Source of the DNA: Isochrysis galbana | Lineage: Eukaryota; Haptophyta; Isochrysidales; Isochrysidaceae | Reading direction: 5' to 3' | NCBI GenBank assembly: GCA_018136815.1 | Contig: CM030941.1 | Span: 132,239-196,238, forward strand | Length of the DNA: 64,000 bases | In this document: piece by piece, positions 19,375 through 29,948 of the stretch | How positions within the stretch are numbered: the stretch's first letter is position 1 | Layout of the letters: every line of letters starts with the position of its first letter | Made by a program: the position numbers and the translations under genes | The notes under the pieces: model-generated | Databases searched by the model: none | Told to the model about the DNA's origin: nothing | The model's input: the letters and a program-made list of their open reading frames with translations, nothing else

Positions 19375-20202
19375 TCAGCCAAATGCGCTAAAGAAACTGG
19401 GCGCCTCTTCCCCCTCGGTGCCCTCGAGCATCACATGGATAAAGGCGCACGTCATCTTGTTCCCGTTGGGAAGGATTTGTTGCACTTGCGCCCACACCTC
19501 TCGCATCTGCAGGAAGCTCAGCTGGCCGAGCGGCAGCACGGGCGGCAGCTTGATGCTCGCGCTTGCCACATCCGTCCCTGCGGGCAAGGGGCACGGCGCG
19601 CCCGCAAAATAGACGCCGCCTAGGTTGAGCGGCAGGATGACGGTCCTTGAAAGGCACGCGTCGCCATGCACCCAGAATGGGAATCCGAAGGAATTGACGG
19701 CAAAATGGGTGCCGGGCGGCGTGGGGATCGGCCGCTCGGAGATGATATCGATAGTAAGATTTACACCCAACGGTAGAGTCTGCTTTCCGTTGCGCCTGGG
19801 AACGGGGGCGCCAGAGTGCGTGTACCTCACACGGAGCCCAACCACTTTTCCTGCGTACACCCCCTGCGGCTCCTCGCCGTCGTCGGCGGAGCAGTCCTCA
19901 AATTCGATGGTGAGGACAGTGTCCGTATCCGTCTGATTAGTGCGTCCATCCGCCACCGGATCTTCTACTGTGAGCAAGGAAGGCGAGGAGGAAGAGCCCT
20001 CGAGGGGGGAGGACAATGCACTGTCGGTTTCAAATTCTGTTGGGCTCTGTGTGGTGGCAAGGCCTGCGGTCTCTGCGGCGGCGAGGTGAGGTCGAGAAAG
20101 AGCTGAGCGTGCGCAGAGCATGCCCACCACTAACACAGCGCTCACAGCCATCAGCCGAGGCGCGTAGCCGCGAGAGGAAGCGCCGGCGGCGGAGGTGAGC
20201 AT
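19375..20202 (-). CDS. ML (MD-2/NPC2-like) lipid-recognition domain protein, secreted or membrane-anchored
   Basis: The frame is 275 residues from ATG 20202; it extends upstream only via a GTG, so the ATG is preferred. Residues 17-35 (LMAVSAVLVVGMLCARSAL) form a signal peptide or signal anchor. A Ser/Thr-rich linker follows, then a domain from about residue 95 to the end. It has FEDCS near its start, a central Cys (GDACLS), AGAPCPLPAGT and a terminal CAFIHVMLEG strand. This Cys spacing and the CPLxxG motif are the hallmark of ML domains, small beta-sandwiches that hold a lipid in endosomes, lysosomes or outside the cell. The precise ligand cannot be inferred. Flanked by a LINE and a microsatellite. 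Confidence 0.6.
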   Translation of the reverse strand: MLTSAAGASSRGYAPRLMAVSAVLVVGMLCARSALSRPHLAAAETAGLATTQSPTEFETDSALSSPLEGSSSSPSLLTVEDPVADGRTNQTDTDTVLTIEFEDCSADDGEEPQGVYAGKVVGLRVRYTHSGAPVPRRNGKQTLPLGVNLTIDIISERPIPTPPGTHFAVNSFGFPFWVHGDACLSRTVILPLNLGGVYFAGAPCPLPAGTDVASASIKLPPVLPLGQLSFLQMREVWAQVQQILPNGNKMTCAFIHVMLEGTEGEEAPSFFSAFG

Positions 20203-20633
20203 GCCGTCGGCCTTGCGCTTCTCGCTGCTCCCCCGTCGCACTCTCTCCCTCTTCTTCTCTTTCCGTTGTCCCACTTCTCTGAAGCTGCCAGTGGTGTTCT
20301 CCTCTACTTACTCCTTGTACTACTTACTTTACCAGTAGTAATAATATTGGGGCCAGGGGCCAGGGGGCTAGGGCTGGGGGTCGTCCCTGCGCCAGGCCCC
20401 CCCCCCTGCAGTCGCCACCCGCCACTCGTCGCCGAATTTCTGTGTGGGGCGTCAGCTTAGAAAACGTAGCGGAACTCCCCGTTTCGTTGATGGTTGGTGG
20501 TGCACCTTGAGTGTAAGTGGACATCTTGTACAATATGTACATATCCCCACCCAAAACCAACGCACACGCAAGCTGGACACGCTAAGAGCTAAGATGTCCC
20601 GTAGGTACCTAATACCTACGGGGTTTTCAGCCT
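20203..20633. other. upstream region of the ML gene
   Basis: This holds a pyrimidine-rich leader, a GGGGCCAGGGGCCAGGGGG tract near 20350 and a GTAGGTAC-rich stretch. No gene is seen. Confidence 0.35.
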
Positions 20634-20663
20634 TGACCTATGCATAGTACTATGCATAGGTCA
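20634..20663. repeat. 30 bp perfect palindrome
   Basis: The half-sequence TGACCTATGCATAGT is followed directly by its exact reverse complement. The surrounding 100 bp contain further GTAGGTAC and TACGGAG repeats. Confidence 0.9.
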
Positions 20664-20918
20664 TAGGTACTACGGAGCTACGGAGGCTCGGGCCGCCTCG
20701 ATGGCCGTAGGAGCCTGCGTAATATGAGCGTAGGTACTCCGTAGTCCGTAGGCTGCGTAGTTGGTGCAGGTATGTAAGACCTCACAAAGACCTAAACATC
20801 GAAGTACAGCCTTACCCTGCAGCCTATGCCAAGGCTGTTGCTCACTTTGCCACGGCAGAGCAAACAGTTCATACAATAATGTAGTCAGCACTATGCCATA
20901 TATGTAAATATTGAAGTG

Positions 20919-21216
<298 letters not shown>

Positions 21217-21496
21217 GTTGGTGCATCAGTACTGACAACAGCTTTTGAAGTTAGTGTCAGCTTCATCCCTACTGACAACTGACGTCAGTTCGTCAGTGCT
21301 TGCCGGTAATTTGGTATAAAATAAAACCATAATAATACTAAACATTAAAACAAAACTTTGCGCGCCAAGAGCTGCGTTTTCCCTCCCTTGCTGCGAAAAA
21401 TCGGGAGGGATAAGCGGAGAGTACTCCTCACACCTTGTCTAGCTCCTCTTTCTCTTTCTTCTTTCGTTCGGAAAAACTATCGTTATAGTTTTAGCG

Positions 21497-21867
21497 ATGG
21501 AGCGCGCCGCGCCGCCTCCCACCTCCCAGCCCACCGCAGTCACGACGCCCCAACGGGGCCGCCCGAAGCCACCGGAGCCCAAGCGCGCGCAAGCCGCCGC
21601 CCCAGCCGACGAAGACGTCGACATGCTTCCACCTCCTCCCGCCGGCCAGACCTCACAGAAGGTGGGAACAGGCAGAGCCCTGTTCCCCCCAGACCAACAG
21701 AGCCAGACACAGGCTCAGCCGCCACCACCTGCCGCCACGCCACCCATTCAAGGACTCCCCATGGGGTGTGGCAGCTCTGTTGCCACCCCCATGGAGGCAA
21801 CTCCTACCAACTGTGCACCCCCCGTGGGCGGGCACTACACACAACAATCCATCCTGGGAGCCTTTAC
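21497..21867 (+). pseudogene. LINE ORF1 5' part (L5 copy)
   Basis: The frame from ATG 21497 shares MERA, TTPQRGRPKPPEPKRAQA, QGLPMGCGSSVATPMEATPT and GGHYTQQSILGAF with the other copies. After about residue 124 it reads out of frame into reverse-transcriptase DNA. Confidence 0.65.
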
Positions 21868-24231
21868 GACGCACTGCCGACAAGATGGATTAAAGCTAAC
21901 GGCAAGCGGAGCCACCCGTTCACGATACACTGTGGCATGCCGCAAGGATGCCCGCTATCCCCTCTCGCCTTTCTACTTGTGGCCGAAGGCCTCACGAGGC
22001 TGGTGAACACGGACACTCAAATGACGGGGATAAGCCTAGGACGAAGCGAAATTAGACTTACTCAATTTGCGGACGACACGCAACTCCTAGCCAACTCCTA
22101 CGAATCGGTCACGCGAGCGATGCGCTTGCTAGAGAACTATGGGAGAGCCACAGGTGCTCGAGTAAACAAAGCAAAGAGCGTAATAATACGAATGGGAGCG
22201 CTGAGAAAGGTAGCTATTCCGGAACATCTCTCGACACTGAAGACGTTAGGCGAGGGCGAATACGCCACCATCCTGGGAGTCCCCTTTTGGGAGAGCCGGG
22301 AATCCGAAGTTTTTTGGGAGAAACTCTACGCGAAACTAAAAAGGAAAATTGCCTCGTGGCAGGGAATACAAAACCTATCCATACACGGGAGGGTGCTCCT
22401 TGCCAACTTCGTAATCTACGGCACGCCTCGATACTGGCTATCTACAAGCACTCCTCCCAGCTGGTTCATGGAAGCCATCGACTCGGATGTCCACGCCCTT
22501 CTGTGGGATAGGACACCCTCGATGAACAAAGACGAACTAGGTTCGACGCAAGAAGGCAGGAGGTGGATAACCCATCCGACTTACCCGAGGGTGGGTCATT
22601 TCGAAGGAGCTCCGACGCTAGGGATCGGCTTGATGCCGATGAAGGAACACATCAAGGCCCTACAGGCGATTTGGATTATCCGATACCTTACGCCCTCAAA
22701 GGCGGACTGGAAAATAGCGCTCGACCAATGGTTCAATAGGACCCCGCTCGGGAGGGGCGCCGTTCTTTCAACAATCAATGTACATCGACTTACAGATAGC
22801 ATCGGAGGGAACAACTCCTTGCCAAACTTTTGGAAAGCGGCGCTAACAAACTTTCGCAACCTAAAGCTAGACAAGAACGTCGTGACACACGAAGGAGCGC
22901 GGGGCGCCCCCATATGGCATGATCCGTACCTCAAACCCCCGGTTCTTCATCATTCACACAAGGCAAAGTGGGAGGCCTTACAAACGGTGGTGATGCACAA
23001 CACGCTGAACCCGGCAACGGGGAACTTCTATACTAAAGACGAATGCGCTGCCTATTTGCCCCCTGACTCAGCATGGATCCGTCACAGGAGGAACTACTTG
23101 GCGGTTACACCTTTCCTGAGATCATGGGACAAAATCGTACAATGGGCGGCCGGAGCGCTCACGAAACCCACCACCACATACATAGAGCTGTTAAAGGGGA
23201 CAGCTAAGGGGCCCCGACCTGTGAGGGAAGAGGAAGGCCTCGAGCCGCCGGAAGACCCGGACGCACATAGCCTGGGAGACATACAAGCGAACGATACGGG
23301 TAGACACTACCTTCTTAAAAGGGGCGTATACTACGAAGTGCGTCTAAATGTAATGGGGGAGCCCCATATCTATGATATAGCTTATCCTCAGCCTTCGTCC
23401 TCCGAATTGCGGATCCCGCTCAAATGGGGCAGCGCATATGACGGACCGGCCGACACAGCCTACCCTCTACCCCAAGAATACACGCTGAAAGGTACGCGAA
23501 AGACGCTAGAGGAATGCGATGTCAAAGCGCTAACTAACGCCTACCTCGCGGGCAAGAAAAGCAAACGACAAAAAGCGACCGTCCGATGGGAGGAGAGACT
23601 CCCCGTCTTAAAAGAGAAGTGGAAGCAGATATCTCAACTATACAAATACAACTTCTTAACACCTCGGGACTCATACTTACACTTTAAGCATATACTTCAT
23701 AGACGGATCGCAACGGCCAACAGATTCGCTGATGACCCGACCTGCCGCTTCTGTGGGGAAGCCCCCGAGTCGTCCACACACCTAGCGCGATGTCGCGCGA
23801 CGGAACAAATCTTCACGTACATCGAGCGACTCTTCAAAACGCAAAACACATTGCAACACGTGACGGCACAACGGTTGTTCTGCTATCAGGTCGACAGACC
23901 GCACCCCTCCTCGGGATATATAGGAATCTTAGCATGGAGATACATATTGACGGACTTCTACAACGTGCACTACGGCAACGCCGAGGCGAGATCGACGAAA
24001 GCCATCCTAAGGGCCGTATTCTCGAGATTCCACTGGCTGGTCAAGGCGAAGGTAGGCTTCTTCCAACGCCTTAAAGCCCAGAGAGAAAGACTTGGACTTC
24101 ACGCCCCGAGCAACAAACACCTGCGCAGAATGATTTCCCCGCTATACTCAGTAGATAAAGAATTTAACCTGGAGATCTCTATCGATATGGCGCAAATAGC
24201 GACCGAACTAGGCATTAAATGTATTACATGA
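21868..24231 (+). pseudogene. LINE ORF2, reverse transcriptase palm part to C-terminus
   Basis: A frame of about 787 residues is open from the deletion junction to the TGA at 24229. It includes the motif B region GMPQGCPLSPLAF (about 21937-21975) and motif C QFADDT (about 22063-22080), with the two catalytic Asp residues. Thumb and connection sequence follows, then a C-terminal CCHC knuckle CRFC-x8-H-x4-C (about 23743-23793) and the conserved HAPSNKH tail. The architecture is that of L1/Tx1-type non-LTR retrotransposons. The apurinic endonuclease and motif A (first catalytic Asp) have been removed by the deletion, so the enzyme should be inactive. Frame extension upstream to 21358 is not coding. 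Confidence 0.85.
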
Positions 24232-24804
24232 ACCCCCCGAACTAAGGAGAAGGTTTCTTCAGAGGGCCGACCCCTTGGGGGGCGGTAAAACACACCCAAA
24301 CAAGGACTCCACTCACTCTTACCCCCTCTATCTCATGCCCCTGGTCGAAGCAGCGCGCGCGGCCTCCCCCCCCCTCCATTTGCTAGGAAAGACAACGGGG
24401 GGGGGGGGGAAAGGGGTGTGATAGGAAAGGGAGGGTAGTTAGGAGTAGCACTAGCAATCTGCCGCACGCCGTGCATGTAGCGGCTAGTTTTTTAAGATTT
24501 TTTTTCTTTCTTCTTTCGTTCGTTCTAGGTTGAGAAAGATAGGGAGGGGAGGAGGGAGGGGGGCCGGGGGCCGGGGGCGGTGGGGAAGTAGTACGAGACA
24601 TACTCGATTTGTCGATTTGATACTCGAATAAGGAGAGGAGAAACAATGAAAGAAACCACTTCACAAGAAGAGCGCACGAGCAAGGGGCCTCGGGCCCAGA
24701 ATCTTCAGATGTTTTTTCTTCATACTGTATCCGGCCCTCGACTGCAAGTAAAAGGAAAAGCTTAGAACTTAGTTTAGGGCCGGCTATTATCAAGATATCA
24801 GAAG

Positions 24805-25015
24805 AACTATATTTATACTTGGTTTGCCCATGGGGGAGGCACGAGACCCCCACTCTCTCCATTCCCATTCCTCCCTTGCTGTGGGGGAGGAACCACCAAC
24901 CACCAACCCTCCTGGCATGCCTTATGGCGAGCCTGCCAAGGGCAGGAGGTGTAAAAAGTTTGCTGCATGAAGGAAGTGGGTCACGGCCACACGTGCAGTA
25001 AGTGGGTGGCGAAAG
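24805..25015 (+). mobile_element. SINE-like copy D, short fragment
   Basis: It begins with TTATACTTGGTTTGCCCATGGGG and retains the GTGGGGGAGGAACCACC and CTCCTGGCATGCC blocks, then jumps to the 3' part (CACGTGCAGTAAGTGGGTGG). The GC-rich middle is missing. Boundaries are approximate and no target duplication is seen. Confidence 0.5.
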
Positions 25016-26075
25016 CTGTCTTGTTACGTCGCCAACACGCAGCTCTAGCACGTGGGGGATGGCGTGGGTCATGAAATTCTTCACCGGAGAGATCTCAAGG
25101 GGCGCATCTCCTCAATACGTGGGACACGTGGCGGCGCGGCACCAAACAAAATTCACATGCAGCAGTGCGGCCTCGAGACGTCCCAGAGCCACGATAGCGC
25201 AAATTGAGGACGAGCCCGAGCGTGAGCACGTAGCTGAGCGTAATCTTGAGGTAGGTTCAAACTTCGACGTTCCTTTCCTAGTCCCAAGTCTGAGGAGGCT
25301 GGTGTGTGCCTCATGTGCACATTGGTGATGGCTGCGCTGTGAGCCTCATTCCTTCCCGAGCTTTGGCCTTGGCATCGGGCGCGTTGAGGTTGTGATGCTG
25401 GCCTCTCAATGCAAACAGATCAATTGAGGCATTGGGGATGAAGCCTGGGCATCCCTCATTGCCGTTCCTCTAACCAGCGGAGGACATGCGGGTGGGGGAG
25501 AAGAGGAAGAGGGGGAGAGCCCCCCCCCGTATCTGTATTTTGCCCTGTTTTACAGTGTTTTTTTTTGGAAAGCCAAACACAGCTGTATTTTCTGTCTTTC
25601 TCTTTCCAGACCCTACCCACTATCTTTCACAGCTAGAGCTAGGGCGGGGGTACCACGTAAGACGTAAGAGTAAGAAATTGTAGTCATGTGAGATGTCTTG
25701 TTGCCTAGCATCTAGCATCCCTAGCCACATACACGGGGCGAGCCATGCGCCAACCGCGCACACACCCCAATCCTAGATGGGAAATACGTATTCACCGTAT
25801 TTACTGCGTATTCGGCCATATGGCCATATGTATTTGGACGCCAATCGCTATCGCGGGGGAGGGAGGGGCTCCGTTGCCAACAGGGCGAGGTCGCTCAGCA
25901 CTAGGAGTAAACTAGGACAACAACAAAACTCCGACAAGGCCCCCCTTCCCCCCCTCTCCCGCCCCCGCCTCTCCTCCCCCCGCTCGCCCTTCCCCATCGC
26001 AGAGAGAGAGGGGACTTCCCCCCCCCTGCCCCCCTGCCCCCCTCCCCCTTCCCCCAAAGGGGAGAGAGAGAGACG
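25016..26075. other. no recognisable gene
   Basis: Minus-strand frames between 25000 and 25260 have plausible composition but several stops and no motif I recognise. The stretch 25500-25860 contains AT-rich TATTTACTGTATT-like sequence. The stretch 25900-26070 is a C-rich and GA-rich leader of the F-box gene. Confidence 0.35.
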
Positions 26076-26399
26076 ATGGAGGGGAAGCGGCACAAGTCCG
26101 GCCCCCCCCCTCCCCCTATTCTTTCGGGAAGCCTCGCCATGCTGCCGCAGCTGCCCTGCAATGTGCTGGAGATCATCGTGGGCCACCTCAATGCCCCGGA
26201 CCAGCGAAGCCTCGCGCTCACCTGCACATCGCTCTGCGCAGCCGTACGCCTCGATCGTGAGCCGCTCATCGGGATGGTCCTGCGCAGGTGGAAAGAGCTA
26301 GCGCTCCACGCCGCCTCTGATGGTCGGGTGGGCGCACTTGACTGGGCACAGCAGGGTGCTCCCGGGCGAGCGCGCCAGAAACACAAGGCAGAGACATAA
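26076..26399 (+). CDS. short F-box protein (possibly first exon only)
   Basis: The frame gives 107 residues from ATG 26076, preceded by a GAGAGAGAGACG leader. Residues 22-60 form an F-box: LPQLPCNVLEIIVGHLNAPDQRSLALTCTSLCAAVR, shown here as LPxNVLxxIxxHL, then DQRSLALTC, then a basic end. F-box proteins bind SKP1 and present substrates to SCF ubiquitin ligases. No substrate-binding repeat is visible; the last 30 residues look low-confidence. A splice donor (CAG/GGTGCTC near 26353) might lead to further exons that I cannot place. The next downstream sequence is a copia remnant on the opposite strand. Confidence 0.6.
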   Translation: MEGKRHKSGPPPPPILSGSLAMLPQLPCNVLEIIVGHLNAPDQRSLALTCTSLCAAVRLDREPLIGMVLRRWKELALHAASDGRVGALDWAQQGAPGRARQKHKAET

Positions 26400-26826
26400 A
26401 AGGGGCGACGGGAAAAGAGAACACGGGAAACTCTAGGAACAGAGGGAAAAACTAATGGAACGAAGGGGAGAGCCGGGCTTCGGAGGGGGGAAGTGAGGGG
26501 CGAGCGCGGGGGAACTCCGAGCCTCGTGGGCCGAGGGAACAAAAGGAACCGCTGGGGTTGCATGGAAGGAGGAAAGGAAGGGATCCCGGTTGGAGCTGCA
26601 TGCGAGGGGACCGGGAGAGAGGGGCGGAAGGAGAGACACGCTCTAAGAATAGAGTGTGTCGGGGACGCTCCCCCTTGCATGTGAGGGGGCGCGCTCTAAG
26701 AATAGAGCGTGCCGCGTGGGGTGTTCCCCTTACCCGCAACACCCCCCCCACTGCGAGAAGCGAAGGCCGGGGGAAGGAGCAGTGCGAAGGCGGGGAAGGG
26801 AGGAGGACGGGCGTCAGGAAGAAGGG
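26400..26826. other. purine-rich spacer with a duplicated hairpin
   Basis: A block containing CTCTAAGAATAGAG occurs twice, at about 26641 and 26695 (54 bp apart). Each can form a small hairpin (GCTCT/AGAGC). It lies at the 3' side of the copia remnant and could be LTR-derived, but no second LTR is visible. Confidence 0.4.
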
Positions 26827-27747
26827 TCAGGCTGCGACATGCGCCCAAGAGTTGGTGGCGTAGCGGACACACGCGTCGACCTTCTTCTTGGGAAGCCACT
26901 TGGTGAGAAAGTCGGCTGCCATGTGCTCGGTGTTCACGTGGCGGAGGGCGACTTCGCCGGCGGCTACACGCTGGAGGAGGGCGTGATAGCGGCGCATGAA
27001 GTGGCGGGCTCGGGTTGGTGCGGAGCGAAGAGAACCTACTCGCATGTTGGCCAGGTTGTCGGTGCCGACGAGGGTGGGAGCGTCGAGGGAGACGCCAAGG
27101 GCTCGGAGGATCTCGCGGGCGTAGGAGACGTACTCGCCGGCCTTGGAGGAGGCGATGCCCTCGGCCTCCATGGAGGAGTCGACGATGAGCGCGAGCTTCT
27201 TAGTTTGGTGAAGAATGGCGCCGCCGCCGAACGTGAGCAGGATGCCGTAGAGGTTGCGGTCGCCCCACGTGGCGTCGGCGAGGGCTTCGAGGGTGGCCGG
27301 GGCGGGCTCGGTGAGGTCGACGTGGGCGGCAATGGCGGCCGAAAAACGAGGCGAAGCGGAGAGACCCAGGCCGCCGTAGGTGATGCCGACGTCGCGTTCG
27401 GCGAAAGCAGTGGCGAGGGCGGCACGCGCGACGTCGTAGGCTTCGGGAGGCGGCGAGGACATGACGCACGAGAGACGATGGATGAGAAGGGAGATACGGG
27501 GATGGAGGAGCTCAATGAATTTGAGGGAGCCGAGGAGCTGCTGCGTGCGTACTTGGTGGGGGGAGAGAGGGCGGGACGTGCGAGGGGCGAGGGTGAGGGC
27601 ATCGGCGACGGCGTTGAGGTTTTTTCCGGAGGGTAGAGGGGGTAGCGGCTGGCCGTCGAGGAGCTCGGGAAGGTGTTGGCGGGCGGCTTCGACGATTTTC
27701 TGGGGCAGGGTGAGCGTGAGGGAACGGGAGGGGCGATCGCGGGTCAA
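26827..27747 (-). pseudogene. Ty1/copia pol C-terminal fragment (RNase H)
   Basis: About 306 residues are open to the stop at 26827; there is no ATG at the 5' side, so it is a truncated pol. From about residue 155 it follows the copia RNase H layout: ADATWGD, GGGAILHQTKK, SSMEAEGIASSKAGEYVSYAREILR (the catalytic Glu block), GTDNLANMR (Asp of the active site), RHFMRRYHALLQRVAAGEVALRHV and the terminal MAADFLTKWLP. The preceding 150 residues correspond to the linker after reverse transcriptase. No reverse transcriptase, integrase or LTR is seen. Confidence 0.8.
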
Positions 27748-28293
27748 ACAAAAACGGGCACTCTATTTACTGTCAGAAGCAACGATGCGGCAAGGCGCAA
27801 GGCGTGATGGTTTCCACCGCCGGTAGGACTGTTGGTGGTTGAGCTCCTCTTCTTGCGCCCCTTGCCTTGCCACTCATACTCGCCCCCAGTGCGAGCGCTG
27901 CGCTGCGGCGGCTCCACGCTCCACCACCTTCAGCCACGCCATGCGGCCGCGAGTGCCACGGGCCAAGAGCTTTCGCGCCAATCGTTCGCGTCAGCCGATT
28001 TGCACACCCAGTCCACATTGAAAAACTGCCCATTTCAATAGTGTTTCGAGTGCTGAGCCCCCCCCTCCTCACCCTCACCCCATTAAGCCAGCATGTACCG
28101 GCAACCCCCCCATTGAAGTTGCGGTTTATTTATTTCAAGTTTTGGGGAGCTCTGAAAAGAAAACTGAAAAATTTTCAGTTTTGGTTTTGGAACGGAGGTA
28201 GTAGTAGTAGTTCTATCTTTAACCTAACCTGACGTCAGGTCTCACGTATCTCATATCATGCTGCAATATGCTAGCCCAACCTGACCAATGGTA
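27748..28293. other. spacer with a solo mariner-like end
   Basis: No gene is recognised. At 28182-28207 the sequence TTTTGGAACGGAGGTAGTA is the reverse complement of the terminus of the element at 8703. I found no partner end upstream. Confidence 0.45.
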
Positions 28294-29109
28294 AAACATT
28301 TGGCATCAACTAAGTTTATACTTGGTTGACCCATGGCCCATGGGGGGGCACGAGCCCCCCCCTCTCTCCACTCCTCCCCTGCCATGGGGGAGAAACCACC
28401 CATCCTCCTGTCATGCCTGATGGCTTGCCAGGAGCCCACTGCCCTACCTACTGACCCACTCCCTTCCCCACAGGCTCGCCCCATTCGCCCATCCTGGCCC
28501 CTCGTGACCAGCGCATTGATTGCTCCAACCCCCCCTCCCCCCTGGTCGACAGGCAGACAGGTGCAGCGTGGGCCCCCCAGAGGCTCACGAGCGCCAGCGA
28601 GGGAGAGGCAGGGGAGGCCAGGGCCCAGCCCCAGCCTCCTCTACCCCCTGAGCTGGCCTCCAGGAGCCTCCAGCCAGGGGCGCCGCCAGAGGGCAGCTGG
28701 AGGCCTGCCGCAGGCGCGCCGTCGCGCGTGCCGCAGGAGAGGGGAGAGAGAGCGCGGAGAAAGGGATGGGCGGCGGAGCGGGAGCTCCGCCCACCGAAAA
28801 ATCGGTAAGTCCCGCTCCTGTTTACAGGATAAGTCGGGACAGAGTCGGCCGCCCACTCGGAGACACAGGAGGAAGGGGGGGAAAGATCACCGGGGGGAGG
28901 CGCGGGCCACCGGACCATATCTAAGCCCTTCACCCCTATCCCCCTAGTAGTGTACGGGGGGAGCCGCCTGATGGCGGGGGGAGAAGGGCCGGGGGAGTGG
29001 GGGTGTAGAAAGTATGCTGCGTACTACGTGCAGTAGGTAGTGGTTCCATTCGCATTCGCCGCGAGTGCGGTAAGAATATTAAAAGGGTTTTTTTTAAACA
29101 TTTGGCATC
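28294..29109 (+). mobile_element. SINE-like element copy C, complete
   Basis: A perfect 14 bp direct repeat AAACATTTGGCATC at 28294-28307 and 29096-29109 bounds a 788 bp element. It starts AACTAAGTTTATACTTGG, contains all blocks shared with copies A and B, and ends ATTAAAAGGGTTTTTTTT. A 204-residue Pro/Arg-rich frame crosses it but has no domain. An internal GTAAGTCCCGCTCCTGTTTACAG block resembles splice signals. The mode of insertion matches LINE-driven retroposition. Confidence 0.8.
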
Positions 29110-29948
29110 TTTGATGTTGGATGCTAGCCGCACGACTTACGGCGGAAAGCGCTGTATCAATAGATCAAAATACAGGAATAACACGAATCAGCACAAACAT
29201 AAAAAGGCAACGGGCATTGCGGTTGACTTGGAGAAGAGTAGGGTTAGGACACGTGCATTGAGGGGCGCGGACGGGATCAGTACACAATGATGGGGCCACA
29301 TCAGGGCCTGCATGCACATGTACACAAGAGCACATCGATCAAGATCCGTCTTTCGTTGTGGCCAGCACGTGCGGGCACGAGCGGACTGGGCTGCAGCGTC
29401 AACGACTCGAACTATGGTCTATTAGAAAGGCGCGGAGGCGTGGCTGCCGAGCATGCCAAAAAAACAGGGGCTTGCCTCGGGCCTCAAGAATGGTCGCTGA
29501 GCAAAGCCGAGTCCAGGGACAGAGGACGCCGCCGGTGTCGGATCGAACGCGTCCGACGTGCCCCTGTGGTCACGCCGCTCGCCTCCACCCCTCTGCGAAG
29601 CGCACCGGCTCTCGCGGTATGCGCCGAATCTCGGCATCGCGGGAGCTCTATGGCGAATAGCCGATATGCCATGCGCGGCGGCCCGTGGCGTCGGCGAGCT
29701 GCGCAAAGGGCATGAAAGGGCCGGGCCGAGCAGGCAGTGGTGGCCATTGGCGCCCGCCAGCGCCATGATACACACGTGCGAGCGCCGCGACAGTCAGCTC
29801 CGCGTGGCTGCGCAGTGGGCGTCGCTCCGAAATGAGGATTGTTTAGAAGTTGTACAGGTCCGCGCATCATCCAGGCGGGGGGAATACAGCCAGTACAAGG
29901 AACCCTGACCGCGACTCACCAGGCCCGAGGAAGGAAGTTGCCATCCAT
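29110..29948. other. no recognisable gene
   Basis: Open frames on both strands are compositional. The right part probably contains the 3' UTR of the AMBRA1-like gene. Confidence 0.35.

Larger units (their letters stand above)
21454..24522 (+). mobile_element. LINE insertion L5 with partial reverse transcriptase
   Basis: The 17 bp direct repeat CTTTCTTCTTTCGTTCG at 21454-21470 and 24506-24522 bounds a 3035 bp insertion. It has the family 5' end (GAAAAACTATCGTTATAGTT) and the T-rich 3' tail. The ORF1 5' part is fused near 21868, out of frame, to the middle of the ORF2 reverse transcriptase. The endonuclease and the first polymerase motifs are therefore missing. Confidence 0.9.

Noticed and set aside
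21358-21496. N-terminal extension of the reverse-transcriptase frame
   Set aside because: The frame crosses the target duplication and the LINE 5' end; it is upstream host DNA read by chance.
27036-27602. Opposite-frame Pro/Ser-rich ORFs over the copia remnant
   Set aside because: They are shadows of the RNase H frame in GC-rich DNA; only the 26827-27747 frame shows conserved motifs.
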